64,000 bases of DNA from Spirosoma sp. 48-14. GTDB lineage: Bacteria > Bacteroidota > Bacteroidia > Cytophagales > Spirosomataceae. Shown piece after piece: positions 34,945-44,759 of the stretch (positions are counted from its first letter, which is position 1; the number at the start of each line of letters is the position of its first letter). The stretch lies in assembly GCF_001898575.1 (NCBI RefSeq), contig NZ_MKUD01000003.1, positions 62,001-126,000 on the forward strand. Direction: 5' to 3'. The position numbers and the translations under genes are program-made. Below the pieces are notes generated by a model that saw only the letters and a program-made list of their open reading frames with translations, did no database searches and was not told where the DNA came from.

Positions 34945-35544
34945 TCAGAGCGACACATTTTCAAGCGTGACATACCGCTTGAGGTTGCTCATGGCACCAA
35001 AAATTAAATTGTAAACAGACTGGATATTGATTTGCATGAGCGCCGAAATTTCTTCGTTGCTCATATTCTGAAAATAACGAAGATGAACGGCTTCGCGCTG
35101 ACGACGAGGAAGTTTTTCAAGTGCCTGATGCAGGCAATCGTTGATGAACATATCTTCTTCGTGGTGAATCAGCATATTCTCGTAAGAAGGGTCGGAACCG
35201 GGCAGCGTATCGCCCACACGGCGTCCGTTAATCATATCATCCTGACTTACTAATTTTTGTTCGGCAGTGAGGTGGCGAACCAGTTTACGCTTGATGGAAG
35301 CCATCAGATAGAACCGTACCGATGTGGTTGGGCCGATGGTACTGCGGTGTTTCCAGAGTTCAACAAACAAATCGTGGATGCAATCTTTAATTAACGCCCG
35401 GTCGGTGGCAAAATGGACGCAGTAATGGTAAAGGGTTTGAACATAATTTTGGTATAATCGGGCAAACGCGTTTTCATCACCACCGCGAAACAGATTCCAT
35501 AAGGTTTCGTCGTCGGGGCCATTTTGGGTACGAGAGCGGGCCAT
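34945..35544 (-). CDS. ECF-type RNA polymerase sigma factor
   Basis: A 199-residue sigma-70 family protein with region 2 (FARLYQNYVQTLYHYC, DCIHDLFVELWKHR) and region 4 (LPRRQREAVHLRYFQNMSNEEISALMQINIQSVYNLIF, cited in parts), joined by an acidic linker. No anti-sigma factor gene is adjacent, and no SusCD pair is in the window, so its signal cannot be inferred. It is followed by a hairpin terminator and preceded by an AT-rich 88-base gap after ade. The start ATG at 35544 fits the usual length of ECF factors. Confidence 0.93.
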   Translation of the reverse strand: MARSRTQNGPDDETLWNLFRGGDENAFARLYQNYVQTLYHYCVHFATDRALIKDCIHDLFVELWKHRSTIGPTTSVRFYLMASIKRKLVRHLTAEQKLVSQDDMINGRRVGDTLPGSDPSYENMLIHHEEDMFINDCLHQALEKLPRRQREAVHLRYFQNMSNEEISALMQINIQSVYNLIFGAMSNLKRYVTLENVSL

Positions 35545-35632
35545 GATAGAGGGAATAAAGGTTAGGAATAGCCTTGAGGTGTGTAAACTTACCCATAAAA
35601 AATAGAATTAAAAAAATACTTGTAAAAAAATT

Positions 35633-37324
35633 TTATAATCTCTGATTTTCAGTTTCTAGTGACACAAAAGAGAATTTTTTTCCATCAAATAACCCTTTAT
35701 TACTCAATTTCAAATTAGGGATAACTAAAAGTGCCATAAATGATAAAGTCATAAATGGTGCAGCTAGCGTACTACCCAGTTCGTGCTTGGCATACTGGTC
35801 TAACAACGTGTACTGATCGGCTATAGCATACCCATCGGAGTCACTCATCAACCCAGCTACAGGTAGTGGTAGCAATAATTCCTCGTCATTTTTACCATCA
35901 ACTGCCTGCCAATTACTCACAGCGGATAAGCCGCCTTTGGCCTCAATAACCAGATTGACCGCTTTACAAATGCTCTCATCGTCGCAACCGACGGCGGTAA
36001 TATTATGCGAATCATGCCCGACAGATGAAGCAATCGCTCCATGCTTCAAACCAAAGTTTTTAATGAACGCAACAGCTGGTGGCTCATCCTGATACCGATT
36101 AACAACTACTACTTTTAACACATCACGCTCCACATCCGGTACAATCTGGTCGCCATCCAGTTTAGGGGCCAAATGAAGCTCATTGGTGATTAGCTGCCCA
36201 TCAAGTGCCTCAATCACACGTATTGCCCTCGCTCCCTCGGCCTGTTGTATGACTGGGGACGAGGGTATCACCACAAACTCGTCGGCCTTTTTAGGGGAGC
36301 AGTTAAATTGATTGACATGCTCACTTTGCAAATCCTGAATGTTCGACTGACCATTTTCAGCTACGGCTTCTCCGTTAATGACTGTTCTCTGCACATGGAA
36401 AGAATGCAGATTATCTACCACAATATAATCGGCCGGATCGCCCTCGCGTAGTAAGCCCACGGGCAACCGATAATGCAATACAGGATTCAGGCAGGCAGCC
36501 CGAAGCACGTTCCAAATCGAATGACCTTTTGCCAACGCCCGCATAACCAGCTGATTAATGTGCCCTACGGCCAGTGTATCGGGGTGTTTATCGTCGGAGC
36601 AGAACATAATCTGTTCTGGGAACTGAGCCAGAAGCGGTATTAGCGCGTCGAAGTTTCGAGCCGCACTCCCCTCCCGAATCAGGATATACATGCCCCGCTT
36701 TGCTTTATCCAGGCCCTCTTCATAGGTAAAGCATTCGTGGTCGGTCGTAATTCCTGCATCAATATACTGTTGAGCCTCATCGCCCATCAAACCGGGTGCA
36801 TGTCCATCTACAGGCTTGTTGAATGCCTGGGCAAGCGCAATTTTTGCCATTACCTCCGGGTCCCGATGCAGCACACCCGGAAAGTTCATCATTTCGGCCA
36901 GATAACCGATTTCTTTCAATGCCAATAAGTTGCGAACATCCTTAACCCCAATGGTGGCCCCAGCGGTTTCGAACGTAGTGGCCGGTACACAGGACGGAGC
37001 ACCAAACATAAACTTAAAAGGTACCCGCCGGGCTTCCTCAATCATATACTGTACCCCAGCCACGCCCAGCACATTGCCGATCTCGTGCGGGTCCGAAACT
37101 GTAGCTACCGTACCATGCACAACCGCCAGCCGGGCAAATTGTGGTGGGGTAAGCAACGAACTCTCGACATGCACATGAGCATCGACGAAACCAGGTAATA
37201 TATAAGGAGCATCCGAACGCTCAGGACCAAGTTTATTAATTTCACGAATGCGATTATTCTCAAAGGTGATCGTACCGTAGAAAATCGTTTGGTCGAACAG
37301 ATTCAGGATGTTGGCAGTAAGCAT
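35633..37324 (-). CDS. ade: adenine deaminase
   Basis: A 563-residue amidohydrolase that converts adenine to hypoxanthine. Metal-binding landmarks are GFVDAHVHVESS, VDGHAPGLMG, ITTDHECFTYEE and FCSDDKHPDTL; the C-terminal domain holds FIKNFGLKHGAIASSVGHDSHNI-type sequence with GHDSHN and the late GLSAVS region. This matches the bacterial Ade/YicP family. The stop falls in an AT-rich stretch before the sigma-factor gene; both are minus strand. Confidence 0.95.
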   Translation of the reverse strand: MLTANILNLFDQTIFYGTITFENNRIREINKLGPERSDAPYILPGFVDAHVHVESSLLTPPQFARLAVVHGTVATVSDPHEIGNVLGVAGVQYMIEEARRVPFKFMFGAPSCVPATTFETAGATIGVKDVRNLLALKEIGYLAEMMNFPGVLHRDPEVMAKIALAQAFNKPVDGHAPGLMGDEAQQYIDAGITTDHECFTYEEGLDKAKRGMYILIREGSAARNFDALIPLLAQFPEQIMFCSDDKHPDTLAVGHINQLVMRALAKGHSIWNVLRAACLNPVLHYRLPVGLLREGDPADYIVVDNLHSFHVQRTVINGEAVAENGQSNIQDLQSEHVNQFNCSPKKADEFVVIPSSPVIQQAEGARAIRVIEALDGQLITNELHLAPKLDGDQIVPDVERDVLKVVVVNRYQDEPPAVAFIKNFGLKHGAIASSVGHDSHNITAVGCDDESICKAVNLVIEAKGGLSAVSNWQAVDGKNDEELLLPLPVAGLMSDSDGYAIADQYTLLDQYAKHELGSTLAAPFMTLSFMALLVIPNLKLSNKGLFDGKKFSFVSLETENQRL

Positions 37325-37346
37325 AAATAAGAAAAGTGAGGAGTGA

Positions 37347-38549
37347 TCAAATACGGATAAATAATTTCCGATTGTACATCCATCGGAGAATCAGGTAAAA
37401 AATCCCCAGCGTGGCCAGTCCAACAAGCAATTGTTCATACGGTTCACCAAACACCTGGAATAGTCGATGCCCCAGATGAGTATATAACGACGTGACGATA
37501 AAATGACTGATTAATTCGACCAAACAGTAGATCGCAATGGAGTTCATACCAACAACGACTAGCGGGAAAGCCCACTTTCGCCAGCCTTTTACGTCAATGA
37601 TTCCATAAAAAGCCGCCAGAAACCAAAAGCACAAACCGCCACTGAACAGCACCCAGGCGGGTGTCCAGATTCGTTTCACAATCGGGCAGATACCAGCCCA
37701 CTGGAGCAGTAATCCAGACACGAGGCTTACAGCGCCAGCAATAGCCAACCGCTTTACTATTTCCCGGTTTGTCAGACCGGACCGTAACCAGCGCCCTGCC
37801 TGTAAGCCAAGCAACATAGTACCAAGTGTAGGAATAAAGCTAAGTGTTGCATACCCGCCCCCGTTGAACAGAAATGGCTTTTCCCGGGGAAATAAATTCA
37901 GGAACCACGTATCAAACGCCCAGGCCAGATTACTATTCTTATTAAAATGGGCCATCAACCCTGTGTAATGATTCGGCCAGTCTGCCGGAACGCCAACGGC
38001 TGTATAGTCTAAACCTACGGGCAACGGATACAATACAAACGCCAGCCAGTAGCCGATCAGAATAGCGCTAAAAGCAATCCAGCCGGTTCGGGCTGTGGTA
38101 TTGCCCAATAAGAACAGGATCGGATAACCAAGACCAATTTGGGTAAGGGTATCTTCAAAGGTGAAGTACGTCTGCTCAGCATGGGTGGAACGAAGAAAGA
38201 TACCCAGCAAAATCAAAATCAGCGAACGCCGGACCGCGTGCCCGAACTGAACGCCAAACGATTCGCCCTGCTTCACCCGACTGGCAATCGAATACGGAAG
38301 CGCAACACCGACCAAAAACGAAAACGACGGCTGAATCATGTCGTGCAGTGAACAACCCGCCCAAGCCACATGGCTTTGATGAAAGGTCAGAAACGCCCAG
38401 AAGGTACTATCGGGAAAAGCGTCGTGAAGGTGATGGAACTTTAAAATTTCGGCCGCCATCAAGGTCATCACAAAACCTCGATAAGCGTCCATAGACATCA
38501 ATCGGCCAGCCAGAAAGCCAGCCTGTTTGTCGGGCGTGAGTTGGGGCAT
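37347..38549 (-). CDS. DUF5009/heparan-alpha-glucosaminide acetyltransferase-like membrane protein
   Basis: A 400-residue membrane protein with about ten hydrophobic segments. The first reads [16 protein letters not shown], the family start motif (L-x-S-x-D-x-x-R-G), followed by [22 protein letters not shown] with the conserved His of HGSNAT/DUF5009 proteins. Members acetylate terminal amino sugars across the membrane in mammals; the bacterial ones are mostly in glycan-degrading loci. The stop lies 22 bases from the ade start on the same strand, so the two may be co-transcribed. A role in amino sugar use is plausible but unproven. Confidence 0.85.
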   Translation of the reverse strand: MPQLTPDKQAGFLAGRLMSMDAYRGFVMTLMAAEILKFHHLHDAFPDSTFWAFLTFHQSHVAWAGCSLHDMIQPSFSFLVGVALPYSIASRVKQGESFGVQFGHAVRRSLILILLGIFLRSTHAEQTYFTFEDTLTQIGLGYPILFLLGNTTARTGWIAFSAILIGYWLAFVLYPLPVGLDYTAVGVPADWPNHYTGLMAHFNKNSNLAWAFDTWFLNLFPREKPFLFNGGGYATLSFIPTLGTMLLGLQAGRWLRSGLTNREIVKRLAIAGAVSLVSGLLLQWAGICPIVKRIWTPAWVLFSGGLCFWFLAAFYGIIDVKGWRKWAFPLVVVGMNSIAIYCLVELISHFIVTSLYTHLGHRLFQVFGEPYEQLLVGLATLGIFYLILRWMYNRKLFIRI

Positions 38550-38668
38550 AGGAAAGGGTAAGGAATTCTTCGGCCAAACTCCGCATTGGCACTCATATTC
38601 GCAACAGCATAGAGTAAAGTTTTTTCAGAGGTGGTATATTTCGGGCCAATACGTCTCTTTATTAAGCT

Positions 38669-38700
38669 GTCAGGAGTGGCCAAGTCTGACTACTCCCGAC
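38669..38700. repeat. imperfect inverted repeat before the altronate dehydratase gene
   Basis: GTCAGGAGT (38669-38677) and ACTCCCGAC (38692-38700) pair with one mismatch across 14 bases. It lies 24 bases before the start of the gene, in a divergent intergenic region, so it could be an operator or a leader hairpin. Confidence 0.35.
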
Positions 38701-38724
38701 AATACGTTTAAACCAGATTGCTAA

Positions 38725-40383
38725 ATGGCTGCCCGAGTATTAAAAGTTCACCCTGCCGATAATGTTATTGTCGCCCTACGCAACCTATCCGCTGGCGAAC
38801 AAATTGAGTTTGACAACGAGATTTATGAGCTACCCTACACCGTTGGAGCGAAACACAAATTTGTGACCGAAGACCGACAACCCGGCGACCCGATTACGAT
38901 GTATGGCGTGCTGGTTGGCAAAGCAACCCAACCCATCCGACGGGGCGAACCGATCACGACCTTCAATCTGAAGCACGATGCCGACCGGTACGGTCTCGAC
39001 AAAAAGCAGCCCTATTCGTGGCAGGCACCTGATGTATCGCCCTGGCAGAACCGTACCTTTATGGGCTACCATCGGGCCGATGGCAGCGTGGGTACGCGTA
39101 ACTACTGGCTCGTGGTGCCCCTCGTCTTTTGCGAAAACCGGAACGTGCTTATCCTGAAAGATGCGTTTGAGCGTGAGCTGGGGTATGCGCAACCCGAAAT
39201 CTACCGGGAACAGGTTCATGAATTAATCAGTCTCTATAAAGCGGGCGAACTGGATGTTGTCAAAAAAATGCAGCCCTTCGTTGAGCCCGCTTATGTGCAT
39301 CAGCAAGTCGCCAAACGGCCGTTTAAAAACGTTGATGGCATCAAATTTCTGACACACGAAATGGGCTGTGGCGGTACACGCCAGGATTCAGCTTACCTGG
39401 GCTCACTACTGGCCGGGTTTATCAACAACCCAAACGTAGCCGGAGCAACGGTTCTGAGCTTAGGCTGTCAGCACTTACAGGTCGACATGATTTCGGCGGA
39501 AATTAAACGGCAAAATCCGAAGTTCGACAAACCCCTGCTCCTGTTCGAGCAACAGGCCGGCACCGAATACACGCTGATGTCACAGGCTATTAAAGAGACG
39601 TTCCTGGGCCTGATTGAAGTCAATAAGATTGAGCGTCAGCCCGCACCACTTAGCAAGCTGACTGTTGGTCTGAAATGCGGTGGTTCGGATGGTTTTTCGG
39701 GTATATCGGCCAATCCGGTATTAGGGCAACTGTCCGATATTTTGGTAACGCTGGGTGGAAAAACCGTACTGGCCGAATTCCCCGAACTGAACGGTGTGGA
39801 ACAGGAGCTTATAAATCGCACTGACGACACGACGAAAGCCCAGAAATTCATCGACCTGATGAGTACCTATTCGGCCCAGGCTGAAGCGGTAGGTTCTGGT
39901 TTCGATATGAACCCATCACCGGGAAATATCAAAGACGGACTCATTACCGATGCCATTAAATCGGCAGGAGCCGCCAAGAAAGGAGGTACTTCGCCTGTAG
40001 CCGATGTACTCGACTATGCCGAACCCGCCACAACCCCCGGACTGAATTTGCTTTGTACCCCCGGCAACGATGTGGAAGCCACAACAGGTATGGCCGGTTC
40101 GGGCACCAATGTTATTGTCTTTACGACCGGACTAGGCACTCCGACTGGTAACCCAATCTGTCCGGTGGTAAAGGTATCGACCAATACGACTCTTAAAAAC
40201 CGGATGCCTGATGTGATTGACTTCGATAGCGGTCCGATCATTGATGGCGAACAAACCATTGAGCAGAATGCCGACGCTATGCTGGAGTACATCATCCGGC
40301 TCGCATCGGGCGAAGAAACAACCCAGGCCGAACGACTGGGACAAGATGATTTCATTCCCTGGAAGCGGGGGGTTTCACTTTAA
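38725..40383 (+). CDS. altronate dehydratase (UxaA family)
   Basis: A 552-residue sugar-acid dehydratase. The N-terminal SAF domain (about 5-95) is followed by the D-galactarate/altronate dehydratase core with NYWLVVPLVFCENRN, HEMGCGGTRQDSAYLG and LKCGGSDGFSGISANP. The Cys-rich positions in GCGGT and CGGSDG are those of the iron-dependent family. It probably dehydrates D-altronate to 2-keto-3-deoxygluconate on the hexuronate route; other family members act on galactarate. The SDR gene downstream may supply the reduction step. An octamer hairpin separates the two genes. Confidence 0.88.
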   Translation: MAARVLKVHPADNVIVALRNLSAGEQIEFDNEIYELPYTVGAKHKFVTEDRQPGDPITMYGVLVGKATQPIRRGEPITTFNLKHDADRYGLDKKQPYSWQAPDVSPWQNRTFMGYHRADGSVGTRNYWLVVPLVFCENRNVLILKDAFERELGYAQPEIYREQVHELISLYKAGELDVVKKMQPFVEPAYVHQQVAKRPFKNVDGIKFLTHEMGCGGTRQDSAYLGSLLAGFINNPNVAGATVLSLGCQHLQVDMISAEIKRQNPKFDKPLLLFEQQAGTEYTLMSQAIKETFLGLIEVNKIERQPAPLSKLTVGLKCGGSDGFSGISANPVLGQLSDILVTLGGKTVLAEFPELNGVEQELINRTDDTTKAQKFIDLMSTYSAQAEAVGSGFDMNPSPGNIKDGLITDAIKSAGAAKKGGTSPVADVLDYAEPATTPGLNLLCTPGNDVEATTGMAGSGTNVIVFTTGLGTPTGNPICPVVKVSTNTTLKNRMPDVIDFDSGPIIDGEQTIEQNADAMLEYIIRLASGEETTQAERLGQDDFIPWKRGVSL

Positions 40384-40385
40384 TT

Positions 40386-40476
40386 AAAGAGCGAAAGAGT
40401 GAATGAGTGAAAGTGTGAACCTACCGGATGGTGTTCGCGTCAGCCACTCTTTCGCTCTTTCACTCATTCACCCTTT
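40386..40476. repeat. octamer-repeat inverted element between altronate dehydratase and SDR genes
   Basis: Left octamers AAAGAGCG, AAAGAGTG, AATGAGTG, AAAGTGTG (40386-40417), right octamers CACTCTTT, CGCTCTTT, CACTCATT, CACCCTTT (40445-40476). The words can pair in more than one register. It is the third member of the family seen at 25875 and 26991 and again lies within a catabolic operon. Confidence 0.82.
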
Positions 40477-40481
40477 AACCT

Positions 40482-41255
40482 ATGTTTTCTCTCAAAAACA
40501 AAACCGCCCTCATCACAGGGGGAGCCAGTGGCATTGGGCTGGCCATTTCCAAAACATTTGCGCAGGCCGGTGCATCTGTCCATATTCTTGACTTAAACGC
40601 CGATCAGGCTGAACAGGCAGCTTCCGAAATTCGTCAGGATGGCGGGTTGGCCACCAGTCATGCGGTCGATGTCTCGAATCAAAGCCAGACGGTCGAGGTA
40701 ATCAATAAGATTGCCGAACAGGGAACGATTCATATTCTAGTGAACAACGCTGGGGTATCGCATATCGGAACCGTCGAAACCACAACCGAAGCCGATTTCG
40801 ACCGCATTTTTCGGATCAATACCAAAGGGGTTTACAACTGCCTTTTTGCGACCATTCCGCACATGAAAAAAGCGGGAGGGGGCGTGTTGCTCAATATGGC
40901 TTCGATAGCGGCTACGCTTGGGATTCCTGACCGCTTTGCGTATTCGATGAGCAAAGGAGCGGTGCTAACCATGACCCTATCAGTCGCTAAAGATTATTTG
41001 AAGGATAACATCCGCTGCAACTGTATTTCGCCTGCACGGGTTCATACACCCTTTGTGGATGGTTTCATCGCCCGAACCTATCCCGGTCGCGAAGCCGAAA
41101 TGTTTGAAAAGCTATCGAAAACGCAGCCTATTGGCCGTATGGCCGAACCTGAAGAAGTGGGAGCGCTGGCTCTTTACCTCTGTTCCGACGAAGCAGGTTT
41201 CATTACTGGCTGCGATTACCCACTAGATGGTGGCTTTACCCGGCTGAACAACTAA
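40482..41255 (+). CDS. SDR-family dehydrogenase
   Basis: A 257-residue classical short-chain dehydrogenase. The NAD(P)-binding motif is TGGASGIG (about 12-19), the structural NNAG follows at about 85-88, then the catalytic Ser with YSMSKGA (Tyr and Lys of YxxxK) and the late PIGRMAEPEEVGALALYLCSD. Located downstream of the altronate dehydratase gene, it probably reduces a keto sugar acid or related compound; the dinucleotide preference is not clear because the second strand end reads ILDLNAD, with Asp that favours NAD. Confidence 0.9.
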   Translation: MFSLKNKTALITGGASGIGLAISKTFAQAGASVHILDLNADQAEQAASEIRQDGGLATSHAVDVSNQSQTVEVINKIAEQGTIHILVNNAGVSHIGTVETTTEADFDRIFRINTKGVYNCLFATIPHMKKAGGGVLLNMASIAATLGIPDRFAYSMSKGAVLTMTLSVAKDYLKDNIRCNCISPARVHTPFVDGFIARTYPGREAEMFEKLSKTQPIGRMAEPEEVGALALYLCSDEAGFITGCDYPLDGGFTRLNN

Positions 41256-41338
41256 AGAATGAGCAATGGATAATGAAAAATGTACAATAATCTAACTGGC
41301 AGGAATCATCCATTAACCATTATACATTATTCATTTCT
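41256..41338. repeat. imperfect low-complexity inverted repeat between convergent genes
   Basis: Left arm starts AGAATGAGCAATGGATAATG and pairs at roughly 70 percent with the right arm ending CATTATACATTATTCATTTCT. The right arm encodes the end of the GNAT protein. Less regular than the elements at 45919 and 51657 but built from the same AATGA-type words. Confidence 0.6.
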
Positions 41339-41901
41339 GAAAGCGTCAGGCACATATCGAAGTTGAGTACGTCATTTTCGAACTGCCCTACCTCGATAAA
41401 TCCATATTTCTGGTAATACCGATGGGCACGGATGTTTCGGGCCTGTACTCCACCCCACAGAACAATCCGTTCTTTATGCATGGCCCTGGCTATTGTCAGG
41501 GCCTTTTTCATGAGGTGGCTCCCCAAACCACGGCTCTGATACGCATCAGCGATGGAAGGCGCTATCGAAAAATCGGTCTCGACGTTGATAGGTATTTCCA
41601 ACGCCTGATAGCGGGCAGCATCGGAAGGTGTGGCCCCCGCCAGTAACAAAACGTAGGCAATGATGGTCTGGTTATCGGCCGATGTCGCAATCAGACGCAC
41701 GATTTCAGCTGGATTCAATGTCTTGCAGATATGCCGTACCGTTTCCTCAACAAACGAATGAGGGGCAAAGTAACTTCGGGTTTCAGCCGATAATCCCTTA
41801 AAATAGGCCGTCAGTTTAGGCGCATCCGTTGAATCCAATAGACGAATGATAATTGATTCGTCCGGTGAAAGTTGAATGGTTTCGGGTGAAAATGCTTCCA
41901 T
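41320..41901 (-). CDS. GNAT family N-acetyltransferase
   Basis: A 193-residue acetyltransferase of the GNAT fold. The acetyl-CoA signature is YQSRGLGSHLMKKALTIA, with the Q/R-x-x-G-x-G/A loop, followed by the C-terminal strand HRYYQKYGFIEVG. The acceptor is unknown. The last residues (SEMNNV) are encoded by the arm of the inverted repeat at 41256-41338. A transcription unit of its own, convergent with the SDR gene. Confidence 0.88.
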   Translation of the reverse strand: MEAFSPETIQLSPDESIIIRLLDSTDAPKLTAYFKGLSAETRSYFAPHSFVEETVRHICKTLNPAEIVRLIATSADNQTIIAYVLLLAGATPSDAARYQALEIPINVETDFSIAPSIADAYQSRGLGSHLMKKALTIARAMHKERIVLWGGVQARNIRAHRYYQKYGFIEVGQFENDVLNFDMCLTLSEMNNV

Positions 41902-41934
41902 AAATACAACTAGCCGATAACGTAATCTCTATTG

Positions 41935-42468
41935 TTACGATGGATTCTCTCCCATCAAAAGGCCAGCAATGGCCAGTACCATAACGATTCCTCCTCCTAT
42001 TACTATGAGAAATTCACCTGGCCCCAATGCAGGGTTATACTTATTCGGATATGCCTGTCGATAAATGTAGTTGAGCTGTTTTACACTCGGAACTAAAAAC
42101 AGGAAAGGAGGTATAAATAGCGCCATCAACGCCAGACTGTCCGGCGACATTCTATCCAGAATTCGTTGGGCCACTGCTAATACGACAAACCCAGTAGCGT
42201 ATCCATTGCTACGAATCCCCGGATGCCCTTTTTCGACAGCCACATCATTGACGTGTTCTAATAAAGTATGTACGAAGAATATATTGAAAATGGCTCGCCA
42301 GAATGGATAGATATCCCAGTTATATACATCTCTGAAAAAAGCCCAGTTTTTGTAAAACCAATAGATTGTGTAGATGCCAAACGTAAAAAAGGATAGCAAA
42401 CAAAAAGCCCAGACGGGCTGGCTTTTTATATAAGGTACCGTTTCTATATCGTTGTAGTTGTTTTCCAT
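41935..42468 (-). CDS. DUF4234-like membrane protein
   Basis: A 177-residue membrane protein. Start chosen at the ATG at 42468 (MENNYND), 15 codons inside the longest frame, where the leader becomes acidic and ordinary. Its first membrane segment reads VWAFCLLSFFTFGIYTIYWFYKNW, quoted in part, the type pattern of DUF4234/DUF805-like proteins; about three further helices follow. Function is not known. It lies 33 bases from the GNAT gene start on the same strand. Confidence 0.7.
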   Translation of the reverse strand: MENNYNDIETVPYIKSQPVWAFCLLSFFTFGIYTIYWFYKNWAFFRDVYNWDIYPFWRAIFNIFFVHTLLEHVNDVAVEKGHPGIRSNGYATGFVVLAVAQRILDRMSPDSLALMALFIPPFLFLVPSVKQLNYIYRQAYPNKYNPALGPGEFLIVIGGGIVMVLAIAGLLMGENPS

Positions 42469-42664
42469 GCGAATGGGGTGAATGAGCTGGCAATATAGTT
42501 GATCAGCAACCAATTGACCAACCTGAAAATTTTCAGCAACTAATTACGTTGAAAAGCGTTGCGTTTACAGGCATTATTGCTCCATTATAGCCCGGGTTTG
42601 TTTCAAACTCGCCTTGGAAAAAGGGCAAAATCTTCGTAAATTAGCCAGATTCTAAACGACGCTG

Positions 42665-44686
42665 ATGAGCTTTAAATTAACCTCAGAATTCCAGCCTACC
42701 GGCGATCAGCCAAAGGCGATCAGTCAACTTGTCAAAGGCATCAATGAGGGTGAACCTTCTCAGGTTTTGCTTGGGGTCACTGGATCCGGTAAAACCTTTT
42801 CTGTAGCCAATGTTATTGCCCAAACCAATCGGCCAACGCTCGTTCTGAGCCATAACAAAACCCTGGCGGCCCAGCTATATGGCGAATTCAAGCAGTTTTT
42901 CCCCGAAAATGCGGTCGAGTACTTCATCTCGTATTACGACTACTACCAGCCCGAAGCCTATATAGCCACCACAAACACGTACATCGAGAAAGATCTGGCT
43001 ATTAATGAAGAAATCGACAAGCTTCGATTGGCAGCCACTTCGGCTCTGATGAGCGGTCGGCGCGATGTGATTGTGGTAGCCTCAGTATCCTGCATTTATG
43101 GTATGGGCAACCCGGAGGAATTTAAAAACAACGTGGTTCGGATTGGCGTTGGCGAACGGATGAGCCGCAATCAGTTTCTGCATCAGTTGGTTAGTATCCT
43201 CTATAGCCGAACCGAAGCCGAATTTCAGCGAGGAAATTTTCGTGTCAAAGGCGATACCGTCGATCTGTATGTCGCCTACGCCGATTTTGCCTATCGGGTG
43301 ATTTTCTTCGGCGACGAGATCGAAACGATTCAGCGAATCGACCCATCGACGGGTAAAAAGCTTTCTTCGGAGAGTATGGTGACCATCTTTCCAGCCAATC
43401 TGTTTGTAACGAGTGGCGATACGCTGAAAGGGGCTATCCACGAAATACAGGACGATCTGGTTGCTCAGATTCGCTACTTCGAATCGGATTTTCGTGAGCA
43501 GGAGGCTACCCGAATTCGCGAACGAACCGAGTTCGATCTGGAAATGATGCGCGAACTCGGCTATTGCTCCGGTATCGAAAACTACTCCCGCTATTTCGAC
43601 CGACGAAAACCCGGTCAGCGCCCGTTCTGCCTGCTCGACTATTTCCCGGATGATTACCTGCTTGTTATCGACGAAAGTCACGTAACGATTCCGCAAATTC
43701 GGGCCATGTGGGGTGGCGACCGCTCCCGTAAAACCGCGCTGGTCGATTACGGTTTCCGGCTTCCATCGGCATTGGATAATCGCCCACTAACCTTTCAGGA
43801 ATTCGAGGACTTGTCGGGACAAACGATTTTTGTGTCGGCCACCCCCTCCGATTACGAACTTCGTCGAAGCGAAGGCGTTGTGGTCGAACAACTTATCCGC
43901 CCAACTGGACTACTCGACCCCGAAATCGAAGTCCGTCCAAGTCTGAATCAAATCGACGACCTGCTCGAATCCATAGACAGTCGGGTCAAACGAAATGAGC
44001 GTGTACTGGTAACGACGTTAACGAAACGGATGGCCGAAGAGCTGACGAAATATCTGGACCGTGTTGGTATCAAAACCCGGTATATTCACTCCGAAGTAAA
44101 GACCCTGGACCGGGTCGAAATTCTGCGTGATTTACGACTGGGCAACTTCGATGTACTGGTTGGGGTCAACCTCCTCCGCGAAGGTCTCGACCTGCCTGAA
44201 GTTTCGCTGGTGGCGATCATGGATGCTGATAAAGAAGGCTTCCTGCGCGACATCCGATCACTGATTCAAACCATCGGTCGTGCCGCCCGAAATGCGAATG
44301 GCAAGGTGATTATGTATGCCGATACCATTACGGGTTCCATGCAGAAAGCCATCGACGAAACCAACCGTCGCCGGGCCATCCAGATGGAATACAATGCCGA
44401 CAATAACATTGTGCCAACTACCGTACTGAAATCACGGGAAGCGATTATGGGCCAAACCAAAGTTGCCGACTCGAAGGTCAAGCATTTCTATGTAGAGCCG
44501 GAAGAAATTCGGATTGCCGCCGACCCCATCGTACAGTACATGGGTAAGGGCGACCTGGAAAAAATGATTACTGAAACGCAGTCAAAAATGGAGCGAGCCG
44601 CCAAAGACCTCGACTTCCTTGAAGCCGCCCGTCTACGCGACGAACTGTTCCAGTTACGCGATAAACTGAAACAAAAAACTGCCTGA
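42665..44686 (+). CDS. uvrB: UvrABC excinuclease subunit B
   Basis: The 673-residue DNA-damage verification helicase of nucleotide excision repair. Walker A is GVTGSGKTFS (about 38-47), the beta-hairpin has EYFISYYDYYQPEAY, motif II is LLVIDESHVT, and helicase motifs TTLTKRMAEEL, GVNLLREGLDLPEVSLV and QTIGRAARN are all present. The UvrC-interacting UVR motif lies at the C-terminus (AAKDLDFLEAARLRDELF). Full length. No uvrA in the window. Confidence 0.98.
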   Translation: MSFKLTSEFQPTGDQPKAISQLVKGINEGEPSQVLLGVTGSGKTFSVANVIAQTNRPTLVLSHNKTLAAQLYGEFKQFFPENAVEYFISYYDYYQPEAYIATTNTYIEKDLAINEEIDKLRLAATSALMSGRRDVIVVASVSCIYGMGNPEEFKNNVVRIGVGERMSRNQFLHQLVSILYSRTEAEFQRGNFRVKGDTVDLYVAYADFAYRVIFFGDEIETIQRIDPSTGKKLSSESMVTIFPANLFVTSGDTLKGAIHEIQDDLVAQIRYFESDFREQEATRIRERTEFDLEMMRELGYCSGIENYSRYFDRRKPGQRPFCLLDYFPDDYLLVIDESHVTIPQIRAMWGGDRSRKTALVDYGFRLPSALDNRPLTFQEFEDLSGQTIFVSATPSDYELRRSEGVVVEQLIRPTGLLDPEIEVRPSLNQIDDLLESIDSRVKRNERVLVTTLTKRMAEELTKYLDRVGIKTRYIHSEVKTLDRVEILRDLRLGNFDVLVGVNLLREGLDLPEVSLVAIMDADKEGFLRDIRSLIQTIGRAARNANGKVIMYADTITGSMQKAIDETNRRRAIQMEYNADNNIVPTTVLKSREAIMGQTKVADSKVKHFYVEPEEIRIAADPIVQYMGKGDLEKMITETQSKMERAAKDLDFLEAARLRDELFQLRDKLKQKTA

Positions 44687-44722
44687 TAACCAACTCAATT
44701 GCTTTCGCCTTTATAACAATTC

Positions 44723-44754
44723 TTTGCAAAACGGAAAACAATTGATTATTTTTG
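44723..44754 (+). promoter_or_regulatory. near-ideal Bacteroidota promoter downstream of uvrB
   Basis: TTTG at 44723-44726, exactly 20 bases, then TATTTTTG at 44747-44754, which fits the TTTG-N19/20-TAnnTTTG consensus. No protein gene follows on the plus strand; the next plus-strand gene begins at 45390 beyond a terminator. Confidence 0.65.
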
Positions 44755-44759
44755 TAACG

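Noticed and set aside
43082-43696. 204-residue minus-strand frame opposite uvrB
   Set aside because: Antisense shadow; the plus-strand frame is a full uvrB with all motifs.
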